Below are positions 21,989 through 32,804 of a stretch of DNA of 64,000 nucleotides, piece by piece. Position 1 is the stretch's first letter, and every line of letters starts with the position of its first letter. The position numbers were made by a program, and so were the translations under genes. The DNA is from Takifugu bimaculatus. Its lineage: Eukaryota; Chordata; Actinopteri; Tetraodontiformes; Tetraodontidae. A model generated the notes under the pieces. The model was not told the origin of the DNA, did not search any database, and saw only the letters and a program-made list of their open reading frames with translations. The stretch lies in contig CP034980.1 of assembly GCA_004026145.2 (NCBI GenBank), positions 62,001 through 126,000 of the forward strand. Reading direction: 5' to 3'.

Positions 21989-22048
21989 TCTTCATCTTGT
22001 GATAAACGTGCACTACTGGGCACCACGAGTGGAAACAGCGTGATTATG
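21989..22048. other. About 60 bp present in left arm only
   Basis: The right copy joins TTCATCTTG directly to CGCTTATCC near 51650. The left arm has about 60 extra bases between the same words. It is the largest non-tandem-repeat length difference I found between the arms. Confidence 0.85.
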
Positions 22049-22544
22049 CGCTTATCCGTCACACAACACGAGTAGCCCTGGATCGGAGAAGGTATTGGCC
22101 GAGAGCTTCGTTCACATTAGTCACGTTTGCTGACTTGTTTCATTGTTGTCTGGAAAATGCAAGTACACAAGTCAGGAAGCAGTCAGGAAAAGGTTACCGA
22201 AGTTTATAGGAAACATGTGTGGCAGCTTTGTCTGTTAGCTAAACGCTAAGGCTAAATCCGTCCCCCAGGTCACCATAGCTGCTGAAGAATTCATCTCATG
22301 TTTATTCATCGTGTTCGAAACACCTTTCCACGGTTTCGTCTTTCGCCGTCGCGATAATAAAAGTCAGGTTGGATTTTCCGCCTCCTCCTGGGCCGTAACT
22401 CTTTACCATCCTGTCATGCAGAGCTGCTCCTCTGACCTCACGCCGCAGCAATGCAGGAGCACATCCTACGTGAAGCGGCGTCCGTGCACGCACCTGCTGG
22501 AGGCGCGTTTGCGTGCATAAGCGTGGAGGCCGTTCAACAGCCGT

Positions 22545-22690
22545 CTGATAGGGAAGACAGATGCGATGCTTTATTGCCTGAAATGATCCTTGGCCACGGA
22601 GCCGCTCATCGCATTTGCTGAAAATTAATTTCTGCCGGAGCCAAAGCGTTTGTGAAATCACGCCGCGACATTGTGCAGATCCCACATGTG
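22545..22690. other. Candidate conserved noncoding element
   Basis: Complex sequence with GATGCTTTATTGCC, GCATTTGCTGAAAATTAATT and CCACATGTGG, strongly enhancer-like. The minus frame over it (22302-22685) is identical in the right copy as far as it overlaps. The DNA shows almost no divergence there, which could reflect regulatory constraint. Confidence 0.35.
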
Positions 22691-22949
22691 GCTTCCAGAA
22701 CTCCAGAACTTTTACATAGGTGTTACCGCGTTACGTGGCAGCGGCACGCGTGCCAAAACGGACAGAGCTCACGAGGGAAGTCTCCAAACGCCGACTCTGG
22801 ATCCTCGTGTGGGTGACGGATGGAGAACCACAGCTGAAGTTCTCTTCTACATCAGTGTGAAAAAAACTAGTGATGGGACATTTGTGTGATCGACGCAGGG
22901 CCGGACAGCCAGACGTGCAATTCTTGTGTCGCGTTGTAGCGTTGTGCGG

Positions 22950-22990
22950 ATCCTTGGTGGAACACGCCGGTCGGATGTTCCACCAAGGAT
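22950..22990. repeat. 15-bp-arm perfect inverted repeat
   Basis: ATCCTTGGTGGAACA and its exact reverse complement flank an 11-base loop. The right copy keeps the arms and differs by one base in the loop. Confidence 0.9.
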
Positions 22991-24236
22991 GGGATGGTGT
23001 CTCATCTCCACGTTACAATTGATTTTCCATGTGGCACGAATGTTTTTATCTCCGTTCAAGCTCTGTGGTTCTACTGTCCGTTTTTAATGCTTTTGAATGT
23101 CTATGGCCGCTCCTGTTAGCATGAGGGAAAGATTTGGCTGTTAGCGTTTAGCTAAAAAGCTCTTACAGCGTTGCACCTTTTCTATTTTTCCAAATATTCG
23201 CGCATCCGACCCAGAGCAGAAAGTAATAACCGACCAGACTTAATGGATGTTAATGTCTTTGGACAGGCGAATCCTTTCATCCACATTCGTCCAGACAGTT
23301 TCCACATTTTGGCCTCAGGTTTTTCTGCTGGAGACTGAAGGAGGTGAAAACCTTCTCGTCTATCGTGAAAACAGCGTCCAGAGTTTCGAGTCGGCTCGGG
23401 GGTTTGAGCTCACCACTCCCTCTCTGAACCCCGGCAATAACACTCGCCGCCTTCGGTGCCAAGTTATTGTCTGAGAGGGTCAAAACAACCGGCCGCCAGT
23501 CAATAGCAGGAAGTGTGGGGCTGGCCGACCTCGCGCCGCTCACACAACAGCGGGGCTGTTATTAAATACGGCAAGCTGCACTTCCAAGAAAGTTCTGATT
23601 CTGCACAATATTTGTCGAGTCACGCTGGCCGGACAGACGCTGCCCTTCATTGCGGCGCCAAGGACGACAAATCCCCCCCGAAAAGGGAGCGAGATGCTCC
23701 GTTTCACACGCGGCGACGGCCAACGTACACAGGCTTCAAGCGTCGCCGCGCAGGGATACGTGGGTCTTATTGACCTGGTCTCAGCGGTGGTCTGCTGCGA
23801 GAGGAGACCCGTGTTCTCAGCTGTCTCATCTGGATGCGTGTACTGTCCAGTGTTGAAGGGAAGCACGCAGAAGGGTTGTGATCCTTGTGTGGATCATGTG
23901 TACTTTGCAACATGTGTGTGGAAGTCGCGTCTCAGCTCGGTGTTTAATGTAAATCAGGCTTCAGCATTTGATGGTCGTTCCGTGGGTCAGAGGTCGAGTC
24001 AGTGGTCAAATGTTCTCTCGTCAAAGGAGAGAGGAAACCTCCAAAATGCTGTTTTTCAACTAGCGTTAGCATCTTTGTCCTGCTGTTATCATGTTTGGAA
24101 GGTGATAATTGAACACATGCTTCAGGAGCTGACGATCTTGGCTGGGGGGTGCCGTTCTTCACTGTTTGCGGGCTGGTGCTTCCACGTGTGCACGCCTGTT
24201 TAGACTGATTTCCTTATCCTCTGCAGGCCTCCTCAC
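22991..24236. other. Noncoding stretch, no gene seen
   Basis: Long overlapping frames on both strands at 23513-24203 are unrecognisable, and some are interrupted by small indels in the right copy. GTTAGC words occur near 23118. Confidence 0.45.
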
Positions 24237-24413
24237 GGTAGTCCTCCCGGTAGTCCTCCCGGTAGTCCTCATGGTAGTCCTCATGGTAGTCCTCTCGGTA
24301 ATCCTCACAGTAGTCCTCCCGGTAATCCTCACGGTAGTCCTCATGGTAGTCCTCCCGGTAGTCCTCCCGGTAGTCCTCATGGTAGTCCTCCCAGTAGTCC
24401 TCATGGTAGTCCT
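24237..24413. repeat. 12-bp minisatellite, about 15 copies
   Basis: The unit is close to GGTAGTCCTCCC, with CAT/CCC/CAC variants in the last three bases. Because 12 is a multiple of 3, every frame stays open and gives tetrapeptide repeats on both strands. The right copy has about 22 units, 84 bp longer. Confidence 0.93.
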
Positions 24414-27188
24414 GAACACCTCAGCCAGTGAGACGTCAAAGCAGATTTCTATTGATATATTTCCATTTCTAACAGTATAAAATGTCTTTGCGACACTGGA
24501 CCAGCTGATCGGACCAGGTTCTGCTGCAGAATGAGTCTTCTTGCAGATTTGAGGGCAAAACAACAAAAACCCAAATTCACACTGGGCGGCGCCACCGGCT
24601 GTGCTCAAACGGCCTCATCAGAGCCCCGTTTCCTATTAATTCCGTCACTTATAGTTGATTCCCAAACCCACAACTTTGGTATTTAGTCTTTTTTCACTGA
24701 GTTTACACCTTCTACCCAACCAAAGCGGGTGTCTGTTGAGGTGTCGGCGAACACACCGGGCCATGAATATGTACCTGTTCCCAACACAGGAAGTAGTCCA
24801 GTTCATAACACTCCCCAGGCCCCCACAGCTGCCCGACACAGATAGAAACAGCCCAAACTGACGAATAACCTTTTTATTGCTCATGTTTTGGCGATACCGC
24901 AATTGTGTAAAAGCCGTACCTGCACAGAGACCAGAACCAGCGGCGTCCTTCTCCATCACGCTCACCTCATCAATCACAGACATGAGAACATGACGGCATG
25001 TTGAGCGCTGAGCGGTGCCAATCGGATTACGGCTGTCGGTTGTGATTAATATCGCAGCCCAGATGTTGACAGATGATGGTGAGCGTGTTGAAGAATTCCA
25101 GCTCGGAAAAATATTACATATCCGACTTGCAAAACTGGATTTTAGACCATAATCTTAGATAAAATCAGAATAATATCAAGGATGTTTGTAATTCAGTTGG
25201 TAACCACCAGTAGATAATAATATTACTATATTATACTACCGATTTAAAAGATCTGTCACATATGTTGGGCAGTAGATTCATTAGAGGGCGCTCCACCCCC
25301 CACCCCCCCAATCCCCATCCCTGGGGGGTCAAAGGGCAACGTTCCCGACAGGGTCCTGAAATTCATGTCCAAATATGGAGGACAGAAACCAGAAGCAGCC
25401 TAGATTATTTTCATACCGACTCTTATTAAATGGACACCGAATATTCGTAGAACTTGATCACACGTGTCAGAGAGAAGGTGGAAACTGGAGGCCGGGACAG
25501 AACTGATGCTGCCACTGGACTGGTTGATCCAGAGCCAACCTGTCTCTCACATACACAGGAAACGCCAACGTCGGTGTGGCTGAAGGTGTTGGCGTTGGTG
25601 TTCATCACTGATGAAGTCCTCTCTCTGGTTCTGAAGGTGCGGATGGACGACTGATGGAGACGTGAGATAACAGGGAACCTCCACGACAGTCTCTTTTTGG
25701 TTGTCCTTGACGACCAAAGTTGCAATATAAACCAACCTGGAGAAACTTCCTGTGAAAACAGGAAGCCACCGCAGGTCCTTTAATGACAGTTCATGTGTTT
25801 GTATCTCGATTTATTCAGGACTCTGGAACTGGTCTGGGTTCCGTGTCGGTGGCACTCGGCTACCTTCCCCTCGGTTCCTGGCGGTGGAACGCTGAGATGA
25901 TTCATCCTGGACCGTCACCAGCGGAACGCTTCTGCTTCCACGAGCGCATCAGCCATGGAAATGCAGCAAGTGCAAACGGCTGCAGCTCCAGTCCGGGGCG
26001 TTTTCATCCAAACCGTGGTAAATATGGAATATTGGAGCGCCGCTGGCGTTCCGTTCTGTATGAAGTCATGTCTCTTTGGTGGATGGATACCTGCCGTCGG
26101 ACTCCCACATCCCAAATCAGGAAGATTAGTCCCACATCGGGAATCTCCGGCAGAATTCTTATGCTTTGGTTGTGTTTGTGCCTCCATAAATCTGAGTTAT
26201 TCCCTCCTTTTCCACGGCTCGATTCCCTTCAGCCCCAGTAGTTTCAGCTAAATTTAGCCGAACAGTCCAGGCTTGTAAAAGGCGCTGGCGTACAGTTTTA
26301 ATTCTCTCCTTCTGCTTTCACGGTTCCAACTTGAAAGGAAACATCTGCACCCTTGTTGGGAATAATCTCTCCCGAGTCTTCACCCCGAAGTGTCAAAACG
26401 AGGTTTTTCTGAGGCGTCGACACCCCGAACGTGTCCTCGGCTGCAGCGTGACATGTCACAGCTCAGCTGTTGTGCCGTCAGACGCTCGATTTCACCTCCT
26501 GCTGTTATTTCTGTGTTTCCCACTTTGAATAATTCCAAACTGGTACGGAGCAGCGGCCAATGTTGTCTTTGGCCAGTAAGCTACTGGGCCAGTTTGCACT
26601 GGCTGGACTACCTGAAATACACCATATAAAGGTGATAAATTGGTGGTTTGATAGCAGATGACAGGCAACGGTAAATTTTGGTCACATGTTAGCGCTGTGT
26701 GCTAATGATGGACTGGATTATCTGTATAAATATGTAAAAGTTTAAATAAGTTCAACAGTAATAAATCATAAGTTTGGAAGACAAACTGTTATTTTGAAGG
26801 ATTCTGGGTCGTGGTTGTGTGTCTGGGTCCAACCTTCGTGGGATTCAACATTCTAGCAGGTGCTCCTGGCGGCTACGGCGCTAACAGCTAAAAAAGAAAA
26901 ATACCACGAGGTTTATCAGCCCGTGCGGCTTTCATCGGGAACAATCACGCTGAACCGACGCTGTTTTTTTAAGCAACCGAGCCGAAGAAAATCAATCAGA
27001 TCTAATCATCAGAGGGTGGAATTTCTGGGTTCCACTGGAACAAACGTTGCAAAGTTTATACGCAGCAAAGTTTCAAAAATATGGAAAAAAGAATTTAGCC
27101 TTTTCGTTTCTCTGCTTTTTGACGGAAAAAAATCCCCTTCTACAGTCGACTGATGCAAAAATGGACAGTTCACACAATGGAGGCCGGT
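24414..27188. other. Noncoding stretch, no gene seen
   Basis: Short frames on both strands, for example 25783-26241 (152 codons), which is identical in the right copy but unrecognisable. TTAGAGGGCGCT near 25281 is a moderate CTCF-like match. AT-rich patches lie near 25120-25260 and 26690-26780. Confidence 0.4.
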
Positions 27189-27202
27189 GTTGCCATGGCG
27201 AT
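27189..27202. promoter_or_regulatory. RFX X-box-like site
   Basis: GTTGCCATGGCGAT matches the X-box except for the last base or two and closely resembles the site at 9539. It is intact in the right copy at 46424-46437. Confidence 0.35.
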
Positions 27203-27525
27203 TGATTTAAACAGGCATCATGTGTGTTTTGTGTTTAAGCTGCGTTCAGGATGCCACCCTGAAACTGTTCCTCAGGCTTCCAACAACATCTGAAAACAGG
27301 GCCACGAACCAGCCGGTCGGGGCCCCTGAACGCTGCAGCCATGGTGGGCCGCCGGTACAATCGAGCCGCAATAATTAATAATAATAACGCAATAATTCAA
27401 GAGGCGGAGCCTAAGTAAACAAATGCGTTGCGTGACCACACCAGCAGGTCTGGACCTCCTCAAGATAAAATCTCACAGTTGTGTTTGGGTTTTATAGCAA
27501 CAAAAACATCCCCTTCCCTGAAAAC

Positions 27526-27600
27526 ATGTGTGTGTGGGTGTGGGTGTGTGTGTGTGTGTGGGTGTGGGTGTGGGTGTGTGTGTGTGTGTGTGTGTGTGTG
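27526..27600. repeat. Compound GT microsatellite with GGGT interruptions
   Basis: About 75 bp of GT with five GGGTG interruptions. The right copy at 46062-46099 is only about 19 CA units and uninterrupted. Confidence 0.95.
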
Positions 27601-29053
27601 CTCATTAGCCTGTTGTCATCACACACTTTGTTGTGGACAACCTGAAACTGGAGCCGTCCTTGTCGTCCCTGCACGTTGCCATGTGTCAACGATGGTCTGG
27701 AGAACTTCGGGGGCCTGAGCTGCGTTCAGGTGTTCAGGTGTTCAGGGGTGTGGACCACCCAAAGGCTGATGGGAATGAAAACGCTTTGACCACTTCAAAA
27801 ACAAACTGTTAGCCCTGTTAGCCTCGGTTTACGCACAAATAGGGCAACGTTAGCTTTTAGCTTGCACCCAAACACCATCAACTCTCTGGAGCCGGTCGGC
27901 TGCTCATTTCTCCCGCGCTGTCACCTGCTAACTTAGCATACCAGCTAACCAGCTCTTTTGTTCATTCTAATCGACCTCTTCTCAACCGTCGCACCGCAGC
28001 AGGAATCCAAATCCACCAACAAACGCTGGTAATTCCGATGATTCTGGGGGTCATTTGCTAAAAACATGCGACGCCTCTAAAAGGGCTTCCTAATTGAATC
28101 CGTCGGCAGGACTTCACCTGCACGTTATGCACATTTGCCTCTTTGTTCAGGGAAAAATACGCACTCCCGCGTGAACTTTAGCCCGCGAGCGCTCCCAGCT
28201 AATGTTTGCTTTTGCACACTCTGACACAAGGACCCACTGTTTTATATCACACAGCACTGAAACGTGAGGCCCTTTAAAGCAGCTTTTATAAATCTTTAAG
28301 GTTCGAGCAAAACATCTGCAGAATACCGAAGAACTGGCATCTCAGGTGTGGTCCAGGCCTGTCACCAGTCCGAACTGGGATCAGCCGTTAAATCTGGAGA
28401 TTTACCAAGCCTGTTAAACTGCTGCCAGCTTTACGGGCCTGAGTTATGTGGCCTGTTTGCAGAAGAACAGGTAGATGTAAGAGGGCGAGACTGAGACTTG
28501 CCAGCCAGACTGTCCCCAGCTGGAGCCACAGCAAACTGGAGAATAACCAGTAGATCTGGAGGCTCTGCGTCGTTTGCAGCGACGGCTAATTTTCAGGCCA
28601 ACAGCTGGAACAGCGATATGCTAAAAAGGGTTAGCCGCAGCGGATTTCATCAAATGAGGGAAAATCAGCGTGATGCAGTTTATCCTCCAGGATATTCCAC
28701 AGATTAATTTAATATCCAGCTAATGTTTATGCAACAGATTTGATACTTTATTGCTGTCAAATTGTTGCTTGTAGCTTCTTCCAGTATTGTAATATCAGGA
28801 AATACGTTCATTCCTTAGTTAAGTAGGAGATCAGGCTGGAGCCGCTGCGGAACGGAGAAAGATGGTTGACTGATTGGACGCCTCCCAACGCGCTCCCTCT
28901 CCCAGGAGCCCGGTCAGTCGGACTTGGCTTCAGTTTGTCCCAGAACATCTTTTTCCATGAGGTGGTCCTGTGATGTTCTACTGGGAGACCAGAGGAGGTC
29001 TCAGGCATAAACAAATGAATTTAAACAGTCCTACCAGCTAAAACAGCTGGATA
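27601..29053. other. Noncoding stretch, possible conserved patch
   Basis: No gene recognised. 28190-28330 is complex and AT-rich, with CTAATGTTTGC, TTTTATATCACAC and CTTTTATAAATC, and could be a conserved element. GTTAGC words occur at 27808-27860. Confidence 0.35.
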
Positions 29054-29382
29054 CTGGTACCAAAGAGACTCTACACTGGTACAGAAGAGACTCTACACTG
29101 GTACAGCAGAGACTCTATACTGGGACAGAAGAGACTCTAAACTGGTACAGAAGAGACTCTACACTGGTACAGCAGAGACTCTATACTGGGACAGAAGAGA
29201 CTCTAAACTGGTACAGAAGAGACTCGATACGGGACAGAAGAGACTCTACACTGGGACAGAAGAGACTCTACACTGGGACAGAAGAGACTCTATACTGGGA
29301 CAGAAGAGACTCTACACTGGGACAGAAGAGACTCTATACTGGGACAGAAGAGACTCTACACTGGGACAGAAGAGACTCTGAG
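29054..29382. repeat. 22-bp minisatellite, 15 copies
   Basis: The units contain CAGAAGAGACTCTA preceded by CTGGTA or CTGGGA. Two unit types (GGTAC and GGGAC) alternate in the left half and GGGAC dominates the right half, which indicates recent expansion. One unit is 21 bp. The right copy (44341-44604) has 12 units. Confidence 0.94.
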
Positions 29383-30696
29383 AGAACAGAGAGTGCCGAA
29401 TTATCCCTCACCGCTCACATTCTCATGTCTTTGTTGAAGGAAAGTTCTTACTAAAACCCCAAGTTGTATTTATTGATATCAATTTTGAAAACAGGCTAGC
29501 TAACACAGCAGCATCTTCCCCAAAACCCCTGAGTTGCTGTCATTTAGAAGACGTGAACTTCTGCTGCTCTGACACTTTTTCCTCACGTAATTCTACTTTG
29601 ACATGAAAATGGCCTCCGTTTTCCCTCCAGCGAGGGTTCAAGCTAGTTAAGTTCGATCAAACCGCAGGGACAAAAACTTGGAAATCCACCATTACTCAAT
29701 GGTTGGCAGACAAAATAAAGATGGAGCAGAAGAGTGAAGAGTAAGTAAAGTCAAATTGAAACCAGAGTCTCCGAAAGCTGTTGGAACATCTGTCGGGGTG
29801 TCGGGTTGCTTTCGCTCTCGTTAGGCCTCACGAGGGCTGCTGCCAAACGCCCCGCTAGTCCCCTCCAGGCGCTGCCCACTGTTTTGCAAACAAGCTCAGG
29901 GCTGCGGCCAAGACTTCATGTGTGCTGTCACCTTATGGTGGACCTCTGCTGTCCCTGAATGCACTCTCCACTCCCAAATCCGCGGTTTCGCTGGGACGAA
30001 GGGACTCCAGCCTCGACGCTATTTGCGCGTTCAGTCGTGTTAGATTAAGAGTTCAGATAATCCCCCACAGGAAAAGCCCTGTTTCGTGCAGCCATCCGAG
30101 TTCCTTCTATTAAATATTTCCACCGCTATCAGACACGGTAGCGCTTTAGCTGAAAGCTTGTGGGGGAAGCGCGCTTGCTAACCCATGAGGAAGAGTTTCT
30201 GGTGTGTCTCCTCACACGAGGGGGACGTTCGTATTAAAACGGGTCCAAGTTCGGGTTGTCAGATCGATAAGACGATCACCTCTGACGACCAAATCCCCTC
30301 CGACAGGGAACTTCCGAGGCGCAGATGTGTGGGCCGAGTCCCAAGCGGACGCCGCCGCCGGTGCCAGACCATCGTTTTGGAAAACGCCGCGCGTTCGCTC
30401 TCGGTTCACTTTTCAAGCCCTGCAGACGCGCCGCCGACTTCTCGCTTTTATCTCGGGAGGGTTCGGAGTCCGTCGCTACCGTCTGCGAGTTTCCGAACAT
30501 GACGTTCGTGAGAGCAGCCAGCTTGGGGGTGAACGTGAGGTTAGCCCTCACCGCCCTCCAAAATGGCTCCCCCGGGAGCCGCCCTCGCCGTGTCCTGACC
30601 TCACGGCGCTGCCGCCATAATCTAAGTTTTCCTGCCGTCTCCACATGTCCACTGTTTACTCTACATCACTTTTATTTTCTCCCCGTCTTCTCCTCA
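29383..30696. other. Noncoding stretch, GC-rich frames
   Basis: Overlapping frames on both strands at 30185-30828 include 138- and 167-codon frames. They are broken by small indels in the right copy (43067-43515) and so are unlikely to be coding. Confidence 0.45.
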
Positions 30697-30742
30697 CCCC
30701 CCCCCCCCGCCCTGCCCCCCCCCCACCACCACCACCACCACC
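30697..30742. repeat. C tract followed by CCA trinucleotides
   Basis: A C-rich run, then about five CCA units. The right copy (42984-43016) has a similar G run but lacks most of the CCA units. Confidence 0.85.
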
Positions 30743-30939
30743 TTCTTCTCCGACTCCCCCTGCTATGCATGCACGCTGCCAGGCCTGACTCTTTTGATTT
30801 GAGAGCCGTGCATGTGGTTGAAATCTGAGGCCAGCGCCGCTGCCAAGCCGCAGGACCCGTAATGGGGCGCTGGCAGAGGAGAATAGGCCATTGTTCTGGG
30901 TGCTGGAGGTGGATGGTGGAAGGTGAAGGTAAAGGTGAA

Positions 30940-31075
30940 CTACGGCTAGAGCGAGCGTTGCCTCCTCGCCCCTTCGGCCCCCGGGGTCAAAGGTGACTTC
31001 GTAATCTGGCTGTAAATCCCACTCAGGGTAGCAGGGATGAAAAGGCCGCCTGGGAGTCATTTAGAGACACTAAAT
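30940..31075. promoter_or_regulatory. Candidate conserved element with DR1-like site
   Basis: GGGTCAAAGGTGA at 30984-30996 is a near-consensus DR1 on the plus strand. It sits in complex sequence that includes GGCTGTAAATCCCACTC and GGGAGTCATTTAGAG. The site is intact in the right copy at 42724-42736. Confidence 0.35.
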
Positions 31076-31720
31076 GCGGGGGTAAAAAAAACTGGTCCAG
31101 CCGTGGTTTCCTGCTCCGTCTGACTCCATGTTGAAGTAACTTCGGCTAAAAGAAACAAGAAGAAACGCAGAGATTTTAAGTGTTTAATCACCTGGAATTA
31201 AAACGTTGTGTCTTTATTTGCCTGGTTTGGGGTCTTTCAGAGGCAGATCTACAGAAGCCCAGAGAGGACAAACCAGACATCTGGTTAGCTAACTTGCTAA
31301 CTCTCTCATACCTGAAGTGGCCCAAATCGCCACAAATCGTCAAGCAACCACTGTAGCCTAGCAACCAAAGTCTAGAGAACATTTTAACTTTAATTGATGT
31401 CAGTTAGAGTCTGTAGACCAGGTAAGTCGCCCTGGACAGTCAGTTCATTGTTCACGTAAGCACAGCAGGGGGTGGAGGGTCCGAATCCTGTGGTTAAACC
31501 TGGACTAATTACCCAGTCACAGTTTAACAGACTTCACGTGGCTCCAGTTTATCATCTCCCAGTATAATAAAGCCCAGTCAGGACGGACCAGTCTACTGTA
31601 AACAATTAAACGTGTTTATGAGCTGCAGGAACGCTGAGAGTTAAACTTGGGGGCTGATTAGTCACAAACTCTTTTATTGCTTTGACTCATCGTTTTTTTG
31701 TTTGTTTTTTTCCCTTTCAG

Positions 31721-31861
31721 AACAAAATCCTCAAGTTGGCTCAGGCAGAACTGGGAACAGCAAACGTTTACAGGACTGATTCTGCTCTGGACAGGCGTCT
31801 AAATGAGATGCTGATGCACGACCTCCTGGAGGACGCAAGCGCAAACTGTCTCGGCTGTTAG
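31721..31861 (+). CDS. Possible terminal exon, product unknown
   Basis: A T-rich tract ending CCCTTTCAG precedes a frame of 46 codons and a TAG, in phase 0. The peptide has helix-like spacing of Leu and charged residues (NKILKLAQAE near its start) and ends CLGC. Against this, the three differences from the right copy (Asn/Ser 1, Asp/Val 20, Asp/Asn 24) all change the amino acid, which is not what constraint predicts. I do not recognise the family. Confidence 0.2.
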   Translation, partial: NKILKLAQAELGTANVYRTDSALDRRLNEMLMHDLLEDASANCLGC

Positions 31862-32738
31862 CATGGTTAGCCAGGAAGTTGCCCTGAACATAAACGCCGT
31901 AACCGCGTTGCTGCGATTGCTTATCAGGTGTCTCGGACCTGTTCTCTCTGGTGTCGTCACGGCTCCGAACATCCCGTCAGAGGAAGAGAAGACAAATGTT
32001 CCTCTGATGTTCGGCGGCGGCTCCTCCCTGCTGCTGAACATCTGAGGATAAAGCAGCAGCCGCCGTCTGGAGGGGCAGCTGTTTCCTCCTTCGCTCGTGA
32101 TGTATGAGCTGGCCGGGGCAGCAAACACAGAGGTCCTCCAGAAGTTCAAGGCAGGAGGCCACAGTAGCTGCTGCCTCTGTGCTTCCGTCTCCTCTACAAC
32201 CTCCAACCGGCCACACACGTGGGAAAGATTACAGCCGCCGCGGCTAATCAATAAACATCAGGACACATTCGGGGTGATGGATGCGCGTTCGCGGCCCCCC
32301 GAGTTCAGAGCATCATTAGTTGTCACGGTGCCGGCGGTGATCCATCGCCAGGCGTCAGGCGATGCCACGTGAAAGCCGACCCTAGACGGAGCGCTGCAGC
32401 CGGGTTCGCCCCTTCAACGCCGCTTCCTTTTTTCACCCCACCCGCGACGAAGCTCCCTGGGCGAGCGAGGAGAGGATGTCTGGGTCACGGCGAGGTGTTT
32501 GACTGATGAGGGCAAGTTTTTACCAGCAGCCACACGGCAAAGCGTCCAGAGTCACGAACCATGTTGGCGATGCCTTTAAGCTCCTCCCCTTTGCTGTTTA
32601 CTGGCTTCCCCGACCTGATCTTGATGTTCTTTGCTCCTGCGTCCCACCTTCAAAGATTCAGGTGGCATTATTTAGCCATTAGCTTTAGCTGTTAACCGCA
32701 GATGCCCGTGGGAGCTTCCCTTTAGGGCAACACAGGGC
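31862..32738. other. Noncoding stretch, no gene seen
   Basis: Frames 31799-32251 (minus) and 32097-32372 (plus) overlap and are unrecognisable. Each has two or three amino-acid differences in the right copy. Confidence 0.4.
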
Positions 32739-32804
32739 GCCACAGCGCCCCCCTGAGGCCGCCACAGCGCCCCCCTGAGGCCGCCACAGCGCCCCCCTGA
32801 GGCC
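32739..32804. repeat. Three 22-bp units with GGGGGGCGCTG core
   Basis: Three near-identical 22-bp units each carry GCGCCCCCCTGAGG. On the minus strand each reads CCTCAGGGGGGCGCTG, which resembles a CTCF core with about three mismatches. The right copy is at 40932-40994, with the terminal unit trimmed. Confidence 0.85.
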
